From positions 62,001 to 126,000 of the forward strand of contig QDFQ01000007.1 of assembly GCA_003075315.1 (NCBI GenBank): a stretch of DNA of 64,000 nucleotides, read 5' to 3'. Positions 54,704 through 62,536 of this stretch are shown one piece after another. Numbering within the stretch: the stretch's first letter is position 1; every line of letters begins with the position of its first letter. The translations under genes and the position numbers were made by a program. This stretch comes from Arthrobacter sp. TPD3018 (GTDB lineage: Bacteria > Pseudomonadota > Alphaproteobacteria > Sphingomonadales > Sphingomonadaceae). Under the pieces are notes generated by a model that did no database searches, was not told where the DNA came from, and saw only the letters and a program-made list of their open reading frames with translations.

Positions 54704-56212
54704 GTGGTGATGACACGCAAAATCGTCCTCGCGCTGTTGGGCGCCAGCGCGCTCGCGGGGTGCAATCTCGCACCGAAATACGTTCGGCCCGAAGGCGCGG
54801 TGCCGGTGGCCCTGCCGCAGGGCGGCGTCTATCCGGCCGCCGCGACGGACGCGCCCGACGTCAGCAAGATCGGCTGGCAGACGTTCTTCACCGACGACCG
54901 CCTGCGCAAGACGATCGCGCTGGGGCTAGAGAACAACCGCGACCTGCGGGTCGCCGCAGCCAATGTTCTGCAAGCACGGGCGCGATATCGCATCCAGCGT
55001 GCCGATCTGGTGCCGTCGACCACGGTGTCGGGGTCGGGGACGTACACCAACAATATCTTCGGCGGGGCTTCCGCCGGGGCGGGCGCTGGCGCGGGTAGCG
55101 GTGCAGGTGCCGGAGCGGGTGCGGGAACCGGTGGTGGTGTGGGTGCCGGCGCTGGCGGCGCGGCGGTCGGGTCCAATTCGTCGAATTTGGAATTCTATTC
55201 GGTCAACGCTGGCTTCTCCGCCTTCGAGCTCGACCTGTTCGGCCGCGTCCGCAACCTCAATCGCGCGGCGCTGGAACAGTATTTCGCGACGGAGGAAGCG
55301 CAACGCGCCGCGCGGATCAGCCTGATCGCGGAGATCGCGACGGCTTGGGCGACCCTGGGGTCGGATCAGGACCAGCTACGTATCTCGCAGGAGACGCTGA
55401 AGGCGTTCGAGCAATCGCTGGAGCTGACGCGGGCGCAGTTCCGCATCGGTGTCGCATCCGAACTGGAAGCGCGGCAGGCCGAAACAAGCTATCAGAGCGC
55501 GCGCAACGATATCGCCGTGCTGAAGACGCGGGTTGCGCAGGACAAGAATGCGCTCGACCTGCTGGTGGGCACGCCGGTGACGACCGACCTGCTGCCGCAA
55601 GGGCTGGGCAACGGCGATGCGGCATTGCAGGTGCTGCCCGCAGGCCTGTCGTCCGAGGTCCTGCTGCGTCGGCCCGATGTGTTGCAGGCCGAGCATCAGC
55701 TGATCGCGCAGAATGCCAATATCGGCGCGGCACGAGCGGCCTTGTTTCCGCGCATTTCGCTGACGGCGACCCTGGGAACGATCAGCACGGCGCTGAGCGG
55801 GCTCTTCGCGGGGGGCAGCTTCACCTATACCGGCGCCCCGTCGGTATCGCTGCCGCTGTTCGACGGCGGACGTCTGCGCGGCAATGTCGATTATGCGCGC
55901 GCGTCGCAGCAGGCGGCGGTGTCGACCTATGAAAAGACGGTGCAGACCGCCTTTCGCGAGGTCGCCGACGCGCTGGCGCAGCGGGGCACGATCGACGAGC
56001 AGATTGCGGCGCAGACCGCCCGCGTCGGGGCGGCGAACGTAGCGCTGCGCATTTCCGACGCACGCTATCGGGCGGGCGTGGAATCGTTCCTCAACACGCT
56101 GGATTCACAGCGTTCCGCTTATTCGGCACAGCAGCAGTTGGTAACGACCCGACTGACACGCATCAGCAACCTTGTCGAACTATACCGCTCGCTGGGTGGT
56201 GGACTCGAGTAA
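54704..56212 (+). CDS. NodT-family outer-membrane efflux lipoprotein with a Gly-Ala insert
   Basis: A 502-residue TolC/OprM-class channel. GTG at 54704 fits the AGGGAG site better than ATG at 54710. The lipobox is ALAGC (Cys about residue 20). OEP features are 'NLAPKYVRPEGAVP', 'FELDLFGRVRNLNRAALEQY', 'SEVLLRRPDVLQAEHQLIAQ' and 'SYVAxQ'-like 'SAYSAQQQLV' near the end. A Gly/Ala low-complexity run lies at about residues 120-157, just where the first surface hairpin of the barrel is expected. It is the third gene of the tripartite pump. Confidence 0.93.
   Translation: MVMTRKIVLALLGASALAGCNLAPKYVRPEGAVPVALPQGGVYPAAATDAPDVSKIGWQTFFTDDRLRKTIALGLENNRDLRVAAANVLQARARYRIQRADLVPSTTVSGSGTYTNNIFGGASAGAGAGAGSGAGAGAGAGTGGGVGAGAGGAAVGSNSSNLEFYSVNAGFSAFELDLFGRVRNLNRAALEQYFATEEAQRAARISLIAEIATAWATLGSDQDQLRISQETLKAFEQSLELTRAQFRIGVASELEARQAETSYQSARNDIAVLKTRVAQDKNALDLLVGTPVTTDLLPQGLGNGDAALQVLPAGLSSEVLLRRPDVLQAEHQLIAQNANIGAARAALFPRISLTATLGTISTALSGLFAGGSFTYTGAPSVSLPLFDGGRLRGNVDYARASQQAAVSTYEKTVQTAFREVADALAQRGTIDEQIAAQTARVGAANVALRISDARYRAGVESFLNTLDSQRSAYSAQQQLVTTRLTRISNLVELYRSLGGGLE
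55061..55174 (+). repeat. Gly-Ala low-complexity insert in the outer-membrane channel gene
   Basis: About 38 residues that are almost only Gly and Ala with a few Ser, Thr and Val, encoded by degenerate GGx-GCx codons. It lies between the first helix pair and the 'SVNAGFSAFELDLFG' strand and keeps the reading frame. Confidence 0.7.
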
Positions 56213-56224
56213 ACCATTTAACCC

Positions 56225-56275
56225 GTTCACCGTGCCGCAAGAGCGGACAGCAATCGAAGGCGCGGCACGGTGAAC
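56225..56275. terminator. Long inverted repeat between convergent genes
   Basis: GTTCACCGTGCCGC (56225-56238) and its exact complement GCGGCACGGTGAAC (56262-56275) form a 14-bp perfect stem with a 23-base loop. It lies between the 3' ends of the efflux operon and the glycosyltransferase gene, so it could act in both directions. No T-run is seen. Confidence 0.55.
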
Positions 56276-56321
56276 CCCGCAAGGCGGCAATAGCGCACGT
56301 GCGTTTCGTGCTGGCGGACAG

Positions 56322-57347
56322 CTAGGCCGCGCGGCTTTCCACCACCCGCAACGGGGCGAGGCTGTCGAGGAACTGGGCCGCGCTGCTCGCCCAAGTAAAG
56401 CGGGCGGCATACGCGATGCAGGCCGCGCGGTCGCGGGTCAGGGCGCGCGGGATGGCGATGTCGAGGTCGGCGTCGATCGCACCGACGCTCTCGTCCAGCA
56501 CGTCCACCGGCCCCGGAGCGGGCAAGGCCGCGACGGGGGTGCCACAGGCGAGCGCCTCGATCATCACCAGTCCGAACGTGTCGGTGCGGCTTGGGAAGAC
56601 CAGCACATCGGCGCTGCGATAGGCAGCGGCAAGGTCGGCGCCGAAGCGCGGTCCCAAGAAATGCGCCTGCGGGTAGCGTGCCGTCAGCATCGCCAGCGCC
56701 GGACCGTCGCCCACCACCACCTTGCTGCCGGGCGTCGTCGACTGGAGGAACCCCTCAATATTCTTCTCGACCGCGACGCGGCCGACGTAGAGTTGGATCG
56801 GGCCCGGCAATGCCGTGATGACGGGATCGCGTGGCCCATCGGCGGTAAAGGTCGCGAGGTCGACGCCGCGGCCCCAGCGGCGCAGGTGCGGCAGGCCATG
56901 GGCGCGCAGCACCGCATCGACCGAAGGGGTCGAGGTGAGGATGGCGTCGGCGGGTGCGTGGAACCAGCGGATATAGCGCCAGATCCATTCGGCATTCACG
57001 CCGGTCCGTGCCGCGACATAGTTGGGAAATTGCGTGTGATAGGCGGTGGTGAAGCGCACGCCTTCCCCGACGCACCAGCGGCGCGCGGCCAGGCCCAGGG
57101 GACCTTCCGTGGCGATATGCACCGCATCCGCATCGAAATCGCGGATCAGCCGCCCGATCGTGCCACTGCGCGCCAATGCTAGCCGGATTTCGGGATAGCT
57201 GGGGCAGGGCAGGCTGGCAAAGCGATCGGGCGAGATCACCAGCAGTTGATGGCCCTGCGCCTCCAACTCGTCGCGGACGGCGGTGAGCGTGCGGACCACG
57301 CCGTTGACCTGGGGCGCCCAGGCGTCGGTGACGAGGGCGATGCGCAT
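56322..57347 (-). CDS. GT4 glycosyltransferase (MgtA/PimB-like)
   Basis: A 341-residue retaining GT-B enzyme. The acceptor side has 'TDAWAPQVNGVVRTL' and 'HIATEGPLGLAARRWC'. The donor side has 'LYVGRVAVEKNIEGFL' and the E-x7-E motif in 'GLVMIEALACGTPVAALPAP'. It resembles GDP-mannose-dependent mannosyltransferases and sulfoquinovosyl transferases that glycosylate lipids. It overlaps the phosphoesterase stop by one base, so the two may serve one envelope-lipid pathway. Confidence 0.9.
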   Translation of the reverse strand: MRIALVTDAWAPQVNGVVRTLTAVRDELEAQGHQLLVISPDRFASLPCPSYPEIRLALARSGTIGRLIRDFDADAVHIATEGPLGLAARRWCVGEGVRFTTAYHTQFPNYVAARTGVNAEWIWRYIRWFHAPADAILTSTPSVDAVLRAHGLPHLRRWGRGVDLATFTADGPRDPVITALPGPIQLYVGRVAVEKNIEGFLQSTTPGSKVVVGDGPALAMLTARYPQAHFLGPRFGADLAAAYRSADVLVFPSRTDTFGLVMIEALACGTPVAALPAPGPVDVLDESVGAIDADLDIAIPRALTRDRAACIAYAARFTWASSAAQFLDSLAPLRVVESRAA

Positions 57348-58213
57348 CAGGCGGCGCGGGTCACGCTATCGGAGCTGGCCGGGGCGTTGCGCGCCGCAAT
57401 CTCATCCGCCCAATGGAGCAACTCCATGCGGCCGTCGAAATGTTCGACGAGGGCGGTGCAGCCCTCTACCCAATCGCCGTCGTTATAATAAGCCACGCCC
57501 TGAATATCGCGGATCTCGGCGGTGTGGATGTGTCCGCACACCACGCCATCGACGCCGCGTGATCGCGCGGCATGGGCGACGACCTCTTCGAAATGCGAGA
57601 TGAAGGCGACGGCGTTCTTGACCTTCGCTTTGGCATGCTTCGATAGCGACCAATAGGGCAGGCCGAGCCAGCGGCGCGCGACGTTGAGCCACTGGTTCAC
57701 CACCATCAGCGCGGTGTAGGCGCTGTCGCCGATGAACGCGACCCAGCGGTGGGCCAGCGTGATCGCGTCGAATTCGTCGCCGTGCAGCACCAGCAGGCGG
57801 CGGCCGTCGGCGGTGGTGTGGATCGCCTTGCGGCGGATCTTGACGCCGCCGAAGTCCATGCCGGCAAACTGGCGAAACACCTCGTCGTGGTTGCCGGGAA
57901 TATAGGTGACGCGAGTGCCACGCTTGGCACGCTTCATCAGGCGCCAGACGACATCGTTGTGGCTCGCCGGCCAGTAGAAGCGCTTCTTGAGGCGCCAGCC
58001 ATCGATAATATCGCCGACGAGATAGAGCTGGTCACTGTCGACATGGTCGAGGAAGTCGATCAGCATATCGGCATTGCAGCCGCGGGTGCCGAGGTGGACG
58101 TCCGAAATCCAGATCGTGCGATAGCGGCGGCGCGTGACGCCCGCAGCCTCCGGCACGGTCGGCCGCTGGGGCACGAAAGCGAGGATATCGGCGGTGGTCG
58201 TGTCGGTGGTCAT
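57347..58213 (-). CDS. LpxH-like metallophosphoesterase (UDP-2,3-diacylglucosamine diphosphatase type)
   Basis: A 288-residue calcineurin-like enzyme. Metal ligands are in 'IWISDVHLGTRG', 'LYLVGDIIDGWRL', 'TYIPGNHDEVF' and 'GVVCGHIHTAEI'. The 'SDVHLGTRGC' and 'NHDE' context is that of LpxH2-type proteins. True LpxH function in lipid A synthesis is not proven here; it may act on a lipid-linked diphosphate. It is the first gene of a two-gene operon with the GT4 enzyme. Confidence 0.85.
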   Translation of the reverse strand: MTTDTTTADILAFVPQRPTVPEAAGVTRRRYRTIWISDVHLGTRGCNADMLIDFLDHVDSDQLYLVGDIIDGWRLKKRFYWPASHNDVVWRLMKRAKRGTRVTYIPGNHDEVFRQFAGMDFGGVKIRRKAIHTTADGRRLLVLHGDEFDAITLAHRWVAFIGDSAYTALMVVNQWLNVARRWLGLPYWSLSKHAKAKVKNAVAFISHFEEVVAHAARSRGVDGVVCGHIHTAEIRDIQGVAYYNDGDWVEGCTALVEHFDGRMELLHWADEIAARNAPASSDSVTRAA

Positions 58214-58309
58214 GCGAGGCCCCCTCGGGAACCCGCTGTTCCCTCATGGGTGATGCATAGCCTGCCGATGTGACGCCGCGGTCACGGCGAGGTTACGGAA
58301 GTGTTGCGC

Positions 58310-59950
58310 TTATGCGGCCATCGTCGTGTGCAGCACGGTCAGCAGGATCCAGTACAGCACGCCGGACAACAGCATCGCGGCGGGCAGCGTCATGAACCAT
58401 GCGAGCGCCATGTTGCGCACGGTGCGCCATTGCAGGCCGGCGCCGTTCGCGACCGACGCACCGGCGACGCCCGACGACAGGATGTGCGTCGTCGACACCG
58501 GCATGGCGAAGCGATCCGCGAGCAGGATGGTCGCTGCGGTCACGAGCTCGGCCGACATGCCCATGCCATAGGTGAGGTGGCTCTTGCCGATCCGTTCGCC
58601 GACGGTGACGACGATCCGTCGCCAGCCGACCATCGTGCCGAGGCCCAGTGCGATTGCGACGGTAATCTTCACCCAGAGCGGGATGTAGCGCGTGCCCTGT
58701 TCCAACCGGCTGCCATAGGCCTTGATCCCGTCGATCTCGGCGGCGGTGAAGTGGGTGCGGGCACCTTCGTCGGCGACGATCAGCTTGCCCGCATCGAGGA
58801 CGAGGTACATGTCGCCGCGCAGATTGGGCGTGGCAGCGGCGGGTACCTTGCCGAGCGATCCGTAGCTTTCCAGCTTGTCGCCGACATCGCGCGACAGCGA
58901 GGCGAGCGCGCCGTACATGGCGGGCGTATCGACCCGGCGCTCGGCGAGGCCGCGCGTCACGGTGGCGCGGGCGATGTCGACCGTCGGCTCCGGCCCCGGC
59001 TGGCGGGCGTAGATTTCCGCGGCCGAGCGCGCCTGCGCCACGAAGGCGGGTGTCGCGCTTTCGGGGACGGTGCGGTTCAGCGCATAAGCGGTGGGCGCGC
59101 AGCCGATCAGGATCAGCATGATCAGGCCCATGCCCTTCTGCCCGTCGTTGCTGCCGTGCGCGAAGCTGACCGCGGTGCAGGTCGCGATCAGCGTCGCGCG
59201 AATGCCCCTGGGCGGCGGTGCTTGCGTGTCGGGTTCGCGATAGAGCTTGGGATCGCGGAGGAAGCGCTTCATCACCAGCAGCAGCACGAGGGCGGCGGTG
59301 AAGCCGATCAGCGGGCTGAAGAACAGCGCGGAGAAAACCTTTTCTGCCTGATGCCAGTCTACGCCCGAGGTGCCGTTCAAACCCCGGGCCAGCAACTGAT
59401 TGGCGAGGCCGACGCCGAGGATCGAACCAATCAGCGCGTGGCTCGACGAATTGGGCAGGCCAACATACCAGGTCGCGAGGTTCCACAGCACCGCCGCGAG
59501 CAGCAGCGCGAAGATCATCGCGAACCCGCCCGCCGAGCCAGTGTTGATCACCAGATCCACGGGCAGCAACGTGATGATCGAATAGGCGACCGCACCCGAC
59601 GAGGCGAGCACGCCCAGGAAGTTGAACACGCCCGACCAGACGACGGCCAGCGGCGCGGGCATGGCGTGGGTGTAGATCACGGTCGCGACGGCGTTGGCCG
59701 TGTCGTGGAAGCCGTTCACGAATTCGAAGCCGAGCGCGATCAGCAGCGCGAGGCCGAGGAACAGGAAGACGCTCGTCGCCAGCGTTTCGCCGACCTCTGC
59801 CGTATCCGTCAGGATGCTGGCGCCGGCATAGCCGAGCGCGCCGATCAGGACGGCGAGGAAGATCCACCGGCCGGCGGGGTGCAGGTGCCCGTCGAGCCGC
59901 GGGCCGCGTGCAGCCGTTTGGGGGGAAGCGGCGGAGAGCGTCGTAGCCAT
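58310..59950 (-). CDS. PiT-family inorganic phosphate transporter
   Basis: A 546-residue membrane protein with the PiT tandem signature 'GFEFVNGFHDTANAVATVIY' near the N-terminus and 'SFAHGSNDGQKGMGL' in the middle. A cytoplasmic insert of ~130 residues splits the two halves. 'GMSAELVTAATILLADRFAM' and 'PVSTTHILSSGVAGASVANG' close the transporter. It imports phosphate with protons or sodium. The start at 59950 is chosen because the extended upstream reading is Arg-rich and poor. Confidence 0.93.
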   Translation of the reverse strand: MATTLSAASPQTAARGPRLDGHLHPAGRWIFLAVLIGALGYAGASILTDTAEVGETLATSVFLFLGLALLIALGFEFVNGFHDTANAVATVIYTHAMPAPLAVVWSGVFNFLGVLASSGAVAYSIITLLPVDLVINTGSAGGFAMIFALLLAAVLWNLATWYVGLPNSSSHALIGSILGVGLANQLLARGLNGTSGVDWHQAEKVFSALFFSPLIGFTAALVLLLVMKRFLRDPKLYREPDTQAPPPRGIRATLIATCTAVSFAHGSNDGQKGMGLIMLILIGCAPTAYALNRTVPESATPAFVAQARSAAEIYARQPGPEPTVDIARATVTRGLAERRVDTPAMYGALASLSRDVGDKLESYGSLGKVPAAATPNLRGDMYLVLDAGKLIVADEGARTHFTAAEIDGIKAYGSRLEQGTRYIPLWVKITVAIALGLGTMVGWRRIVVTVGERIGKSHLTYGMGMSAELVTAATILLADRFAMPVSTTHILSSGVAGASVANGAGLQWRTVRNMALAWFMTLPAAMLLSGVLYWILLTVLHTTMAA

Positions 59951-60093
59951 ATGTCCGCGGTGGACCCTGTATGTGACGGGTTCGTGACAGCAGCTGATTC
60001 GAACCGTGCCGACAACGCACCGATCTGCCATTGTGTTCGGGGCGGCGGAGCACGGGGCGGGAGCCTTTGCCGGCGTGGTGCGTGTTAGCGGCG

Positions 60094-61188
60094 ATGCATA
60101 TCCCCTATCTCGATATCGACCTGCCGGACTGGGCGGGGAAGCTTGGCGGCGTGCTGGCGTTCGTCCTGCTGCTGTCGCTGGTCCATCGCATCCTGTTCGC
60201 GGCGCTGCGCCGGCTGGCGGGACGCACTGCGACGAAGACCGACGATATTCTGATCGCACGGCTGGACCGGCCGAGTTTCTGGCTGGTGATCGTGATCGCA
60301 CTCGCCGCATCGGGGCCGGGGCTGGACCTGCCGCGCTATTGGGAGACGATCTGGCAGCGGGTGCTGGGGCTGCTGACGCCGGGTATCTTCGGCTGGATGC
60401 TGCTCGCCGGGCTGACCGCCTATCGGGATATCAGCGAAGTGCGGTTCGACATCACCGCCGCCGACAATCTGAGGGCGCGGCGGCGGCGGACGCGGATCGG
60501 CATCCTGCACCGGATCGGGGTCTTCGTGCTGATCCTGATCACGGCGATGATGATGCTGATGAGCATCCCGTCGGTGCGGACGATCGGGGTGACGCTCGCC
60601 GCCTCCGCCGGTGTGGCGGGCCTTGCCATCGGCGCCGCGGCACAGCCGGCACTGAAGAACCTGATCGCCGGTATCCAGATGGCCTTTACCGAGCCGATCC
60701 GGATCGACGACGTCGTCATCATCGACAACGAATGGGGACGGATCGAGGATATCCGGCTGACCTATGTCGTGGTCCGGATCTGGGACGACCGGCGGCTGGT
60801 GGTACCGGTGTCGAAGTTCCTCGAGAATAGCTTCCAGAACTGGACCCGGGAGACGAGTGCGCTGTTGGGGTCAGTATTCTGGTATCTCGATCCCGCGGCC
60901 GACGTGGCCCGGATCAGGGCGAAGCTGGAGGAGGTCGTTCGGGCCAGCCCCCGCTGGGATCAGCGGTTCTTCAACTGCCAAGTCACTGATTCAAAACAAG
61001 ATGGGCTGATGGAGGTGCGCGGGCTGATGACCGCCAAGGATGCCTCCACCGCGTTCGATCTGCGGTGCGAGGTGCGCGAGGCGATCTATGCGTTTATCCG
61101 CGACGAGATGCCCGAAGCCCTGCCGCGCACCCGCATCATGCCGGCTCCTGCTCCATCTCCAGCGGGGCTTCCATCAGCGCCTCGGTAA
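60094..61188 (+). CDS. MscS-family mechanosensitive channel protein
   Basis: A 364-residue protein with about four transmembrane helices. The pore-helix and beta-domain region is 'VTLAASAGVAGLAIGAAAQP', 'ALKNLIAGIQMAFTEPIRID' and 'DVVIIDNEWGRIEDIRLTYV'. It releases solutes under hypo-osmotic shock. ATG 60094 is chosen. The final 53 bases overlap the convergent otsA gene, which sits well with a shared osmotic role. Confidence 0.92.
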   Translation: MHIPYLDIDLPDWAGKLGGVLAFVLLLSLVHRILFAALRRLAGRTATKTDDILIARLDRPSFWLVIVIALAASGPGLDLPRYWETIWQRVLGLLTPGIFGWMLLAGLTAYRDISEVRFDITAADNLRARRRRTRIGILHRIGVFVLILITAMMMLMSIPSVRTIGVTLAASAGVAGLAIGAAAQPALKNLIAGIQMAFTEPIRIDDVVIIDNEWGRIEDIRLTYVVVRIWDDRRLVVPVSKFLENSFQNWTRETSALLGSVFWYLDPAADVARIRAKLEEVVRASPRWDQRFFNCQVTDSKQDGLMEVRGLMTAKDASTAFDLRCEVREAIYAFIRDEMPEALPRTRIMPAPAPSPAGLPSAPR

Positions 61189-62536
61189 AGGTCTTGCGCC
61201 ACCAGCCGATATCCTCGCGCGTGATGACGTCCATCATCCGCTGCCAGCGTTCGATGCGTTCCTCGCGCGGCATGCGCAGCGCGAGCATGATCGCGTCGGA
61301 CATTTCCTCGGCCGAATAGGGATTGATGAGGACGGCGTCGGTCAGCTGGCAGGCGGCGCCGGCGAAGCGCGACAGGATGAGGACGCCGGGGTCCTCGGGA
61401 TTCTGCGCGGCGACATATTCCTTGGCGACGAGGTTCATCCCGTCGCGCAGGGGCGTCACCAGCCCGATCTTGGCGGCTCGATAGATGCCGGCGAGCACGT
61501 CGCGCGGATAGCCCTGGTTGACGTAGCGGATCGGTACCCAGTCGATATCGGCATAGGCGCCGTTGATCCGGCCCGCCAACCCTTCGAGATTGCTGCGGAT
61601 CTTCTGATAGCTGCCGACGGTCGCGCGGCTGGGCGGCGCGATCTGGAGCAGCGTCACTTCCTTCCGCTCTTCCGGATGTTCGACGAGGAAGCGTTCGTAG
61701 CCGAGGAAGCGCTCTTCGAGCCCCTTCGAATAATCGAGCCGGTCGACGCCGACGATCATGTCGCGCCCCACGGCGGCGTCGCGCATCTGGCGGAAGGCGA
61801 GGCGGCCGCGCGTGCTGGTGGCGAGGCCGGCAAATTCCTTGGCATCGATGCCGATCGGGCAGGCCATGACGCGTACGCGGCGGTCGCCGAGCACCAGCTC
61901 GTCGCCGTCGACGATCGCGCCCAGTTCGGCGGTGCAATAATCGCGGAACGACGACAGCCATTCGTCGGTGTGGAAGCCGATGACGTCATAGGCGAACAGG
62001 CTGCGCACTAGCCCTTCCGCCTCGGGCAGGATGGCGAGCAGGCGGCGCGGCGGCCAAGGGATATGGAGGAAAAAGCCCAGGCGGTTCTTCGCACCGCGCT
62101 TGCGCAGCTCCTGCCCCAACGGGAACAGGTGGTAATCCTGGATCCAGACCGCGTCGTCTTCCTCGATCAACGGCTGGACGGTGTCGGCGAAGCGTTCGTT
62201 GACCCGCTGGTAGCCGCCGGCAAATTCCCGTTCGTATTCCGCCAGATCGACGCGATAGTGAAAGAGCGGCCACAGGGTGCGGTTCGCGTAACCGTTGTAA
62301 TATTCCTCGATATCCTGCTCTTCGAGGTCGACGGTCGCGGTGGTGACGCCTTCGTTGCGCTGGAAGGTGATCTGGCCGGTATATTCGTCGGTCCGCTCGC
62401 CCGACCAGCCGAACCACATGCCCTTATATTCGCGCAGGGCAGAGGCGAGGGCGACGGCGAGGCCGCCCTGCGCCCCCCCGGATTTAGACCCCGAGGGGGC
62501 AGACACACGATTGGAAATGATGATCAGACGGCTCAG
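61136..62536 (-). CDS. otsA: Trehalose-6-phosphate synthase (GT20), probable CTG start
   Basis: A 466-residue enzyme that joins glucose to glucose-6-phosphate. With the first ATG/GTG-type codon in frame (GTG 62506) the protein begins at 'VSAPSGSKSGGAQGG' and lacks the conserved 'SRLIIISNR' strand whose Asn-Arg binds the phosphate. The strand is encoded immediately upstream. The CTG at 62534-62536 is the codon before Ser-Arg-Leu and overlaps the preceding gene's TGA. There is no in-frame ATG, GTG or TTG nearer. Other motifs are intact ('VWIQDYHLFPLGQELRK', 'DRLDYSKGLEERFLGYERFL', 'DGMNLVAKEYVAAQ'). Function is sure; the start codon is an inference. Confidence 0.93.
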   Translation of the reverse strand: MSRLIIISNRVSAPSGSKSGGAQGGLAVALASALREYKGMWFGWSGERTDEYTGQITFQRNEGVTTATVDLEEQDIEEYYNGYANRTLWPLFHYRVDLAEYEREFAGGYQRVNERFADTVQPLIEEDDAVWIQDYHLFPLGQELRKRGAKNRLGFFLHIPWPPRRLLAILPEAEGLVRSLFAYDVIGFHTDEWLSSFRDYCTAELGAIVDGDELVLGDRRVRVMACPIGIDAKEFAGLATSTRGRLAFRQMRDAAVGRDMIVGVDRLDYSKGLEERFLGYERFLVEHPEERKEVTLLQIAPPSRATVGSYQKIRSNLEGLAGRINGAYADIDWVPIRYVNQGYPRDVLAGIYRAAKIGLVTPLRDGMNLVAKEYVAAQNPEDPGVLILSRFAGAACQLTDAVLINPYSAEEMSDAIMLALRMPREERIERWQRMMDVITREDIGWWRKTFTEALMEAPLEMEQEPA

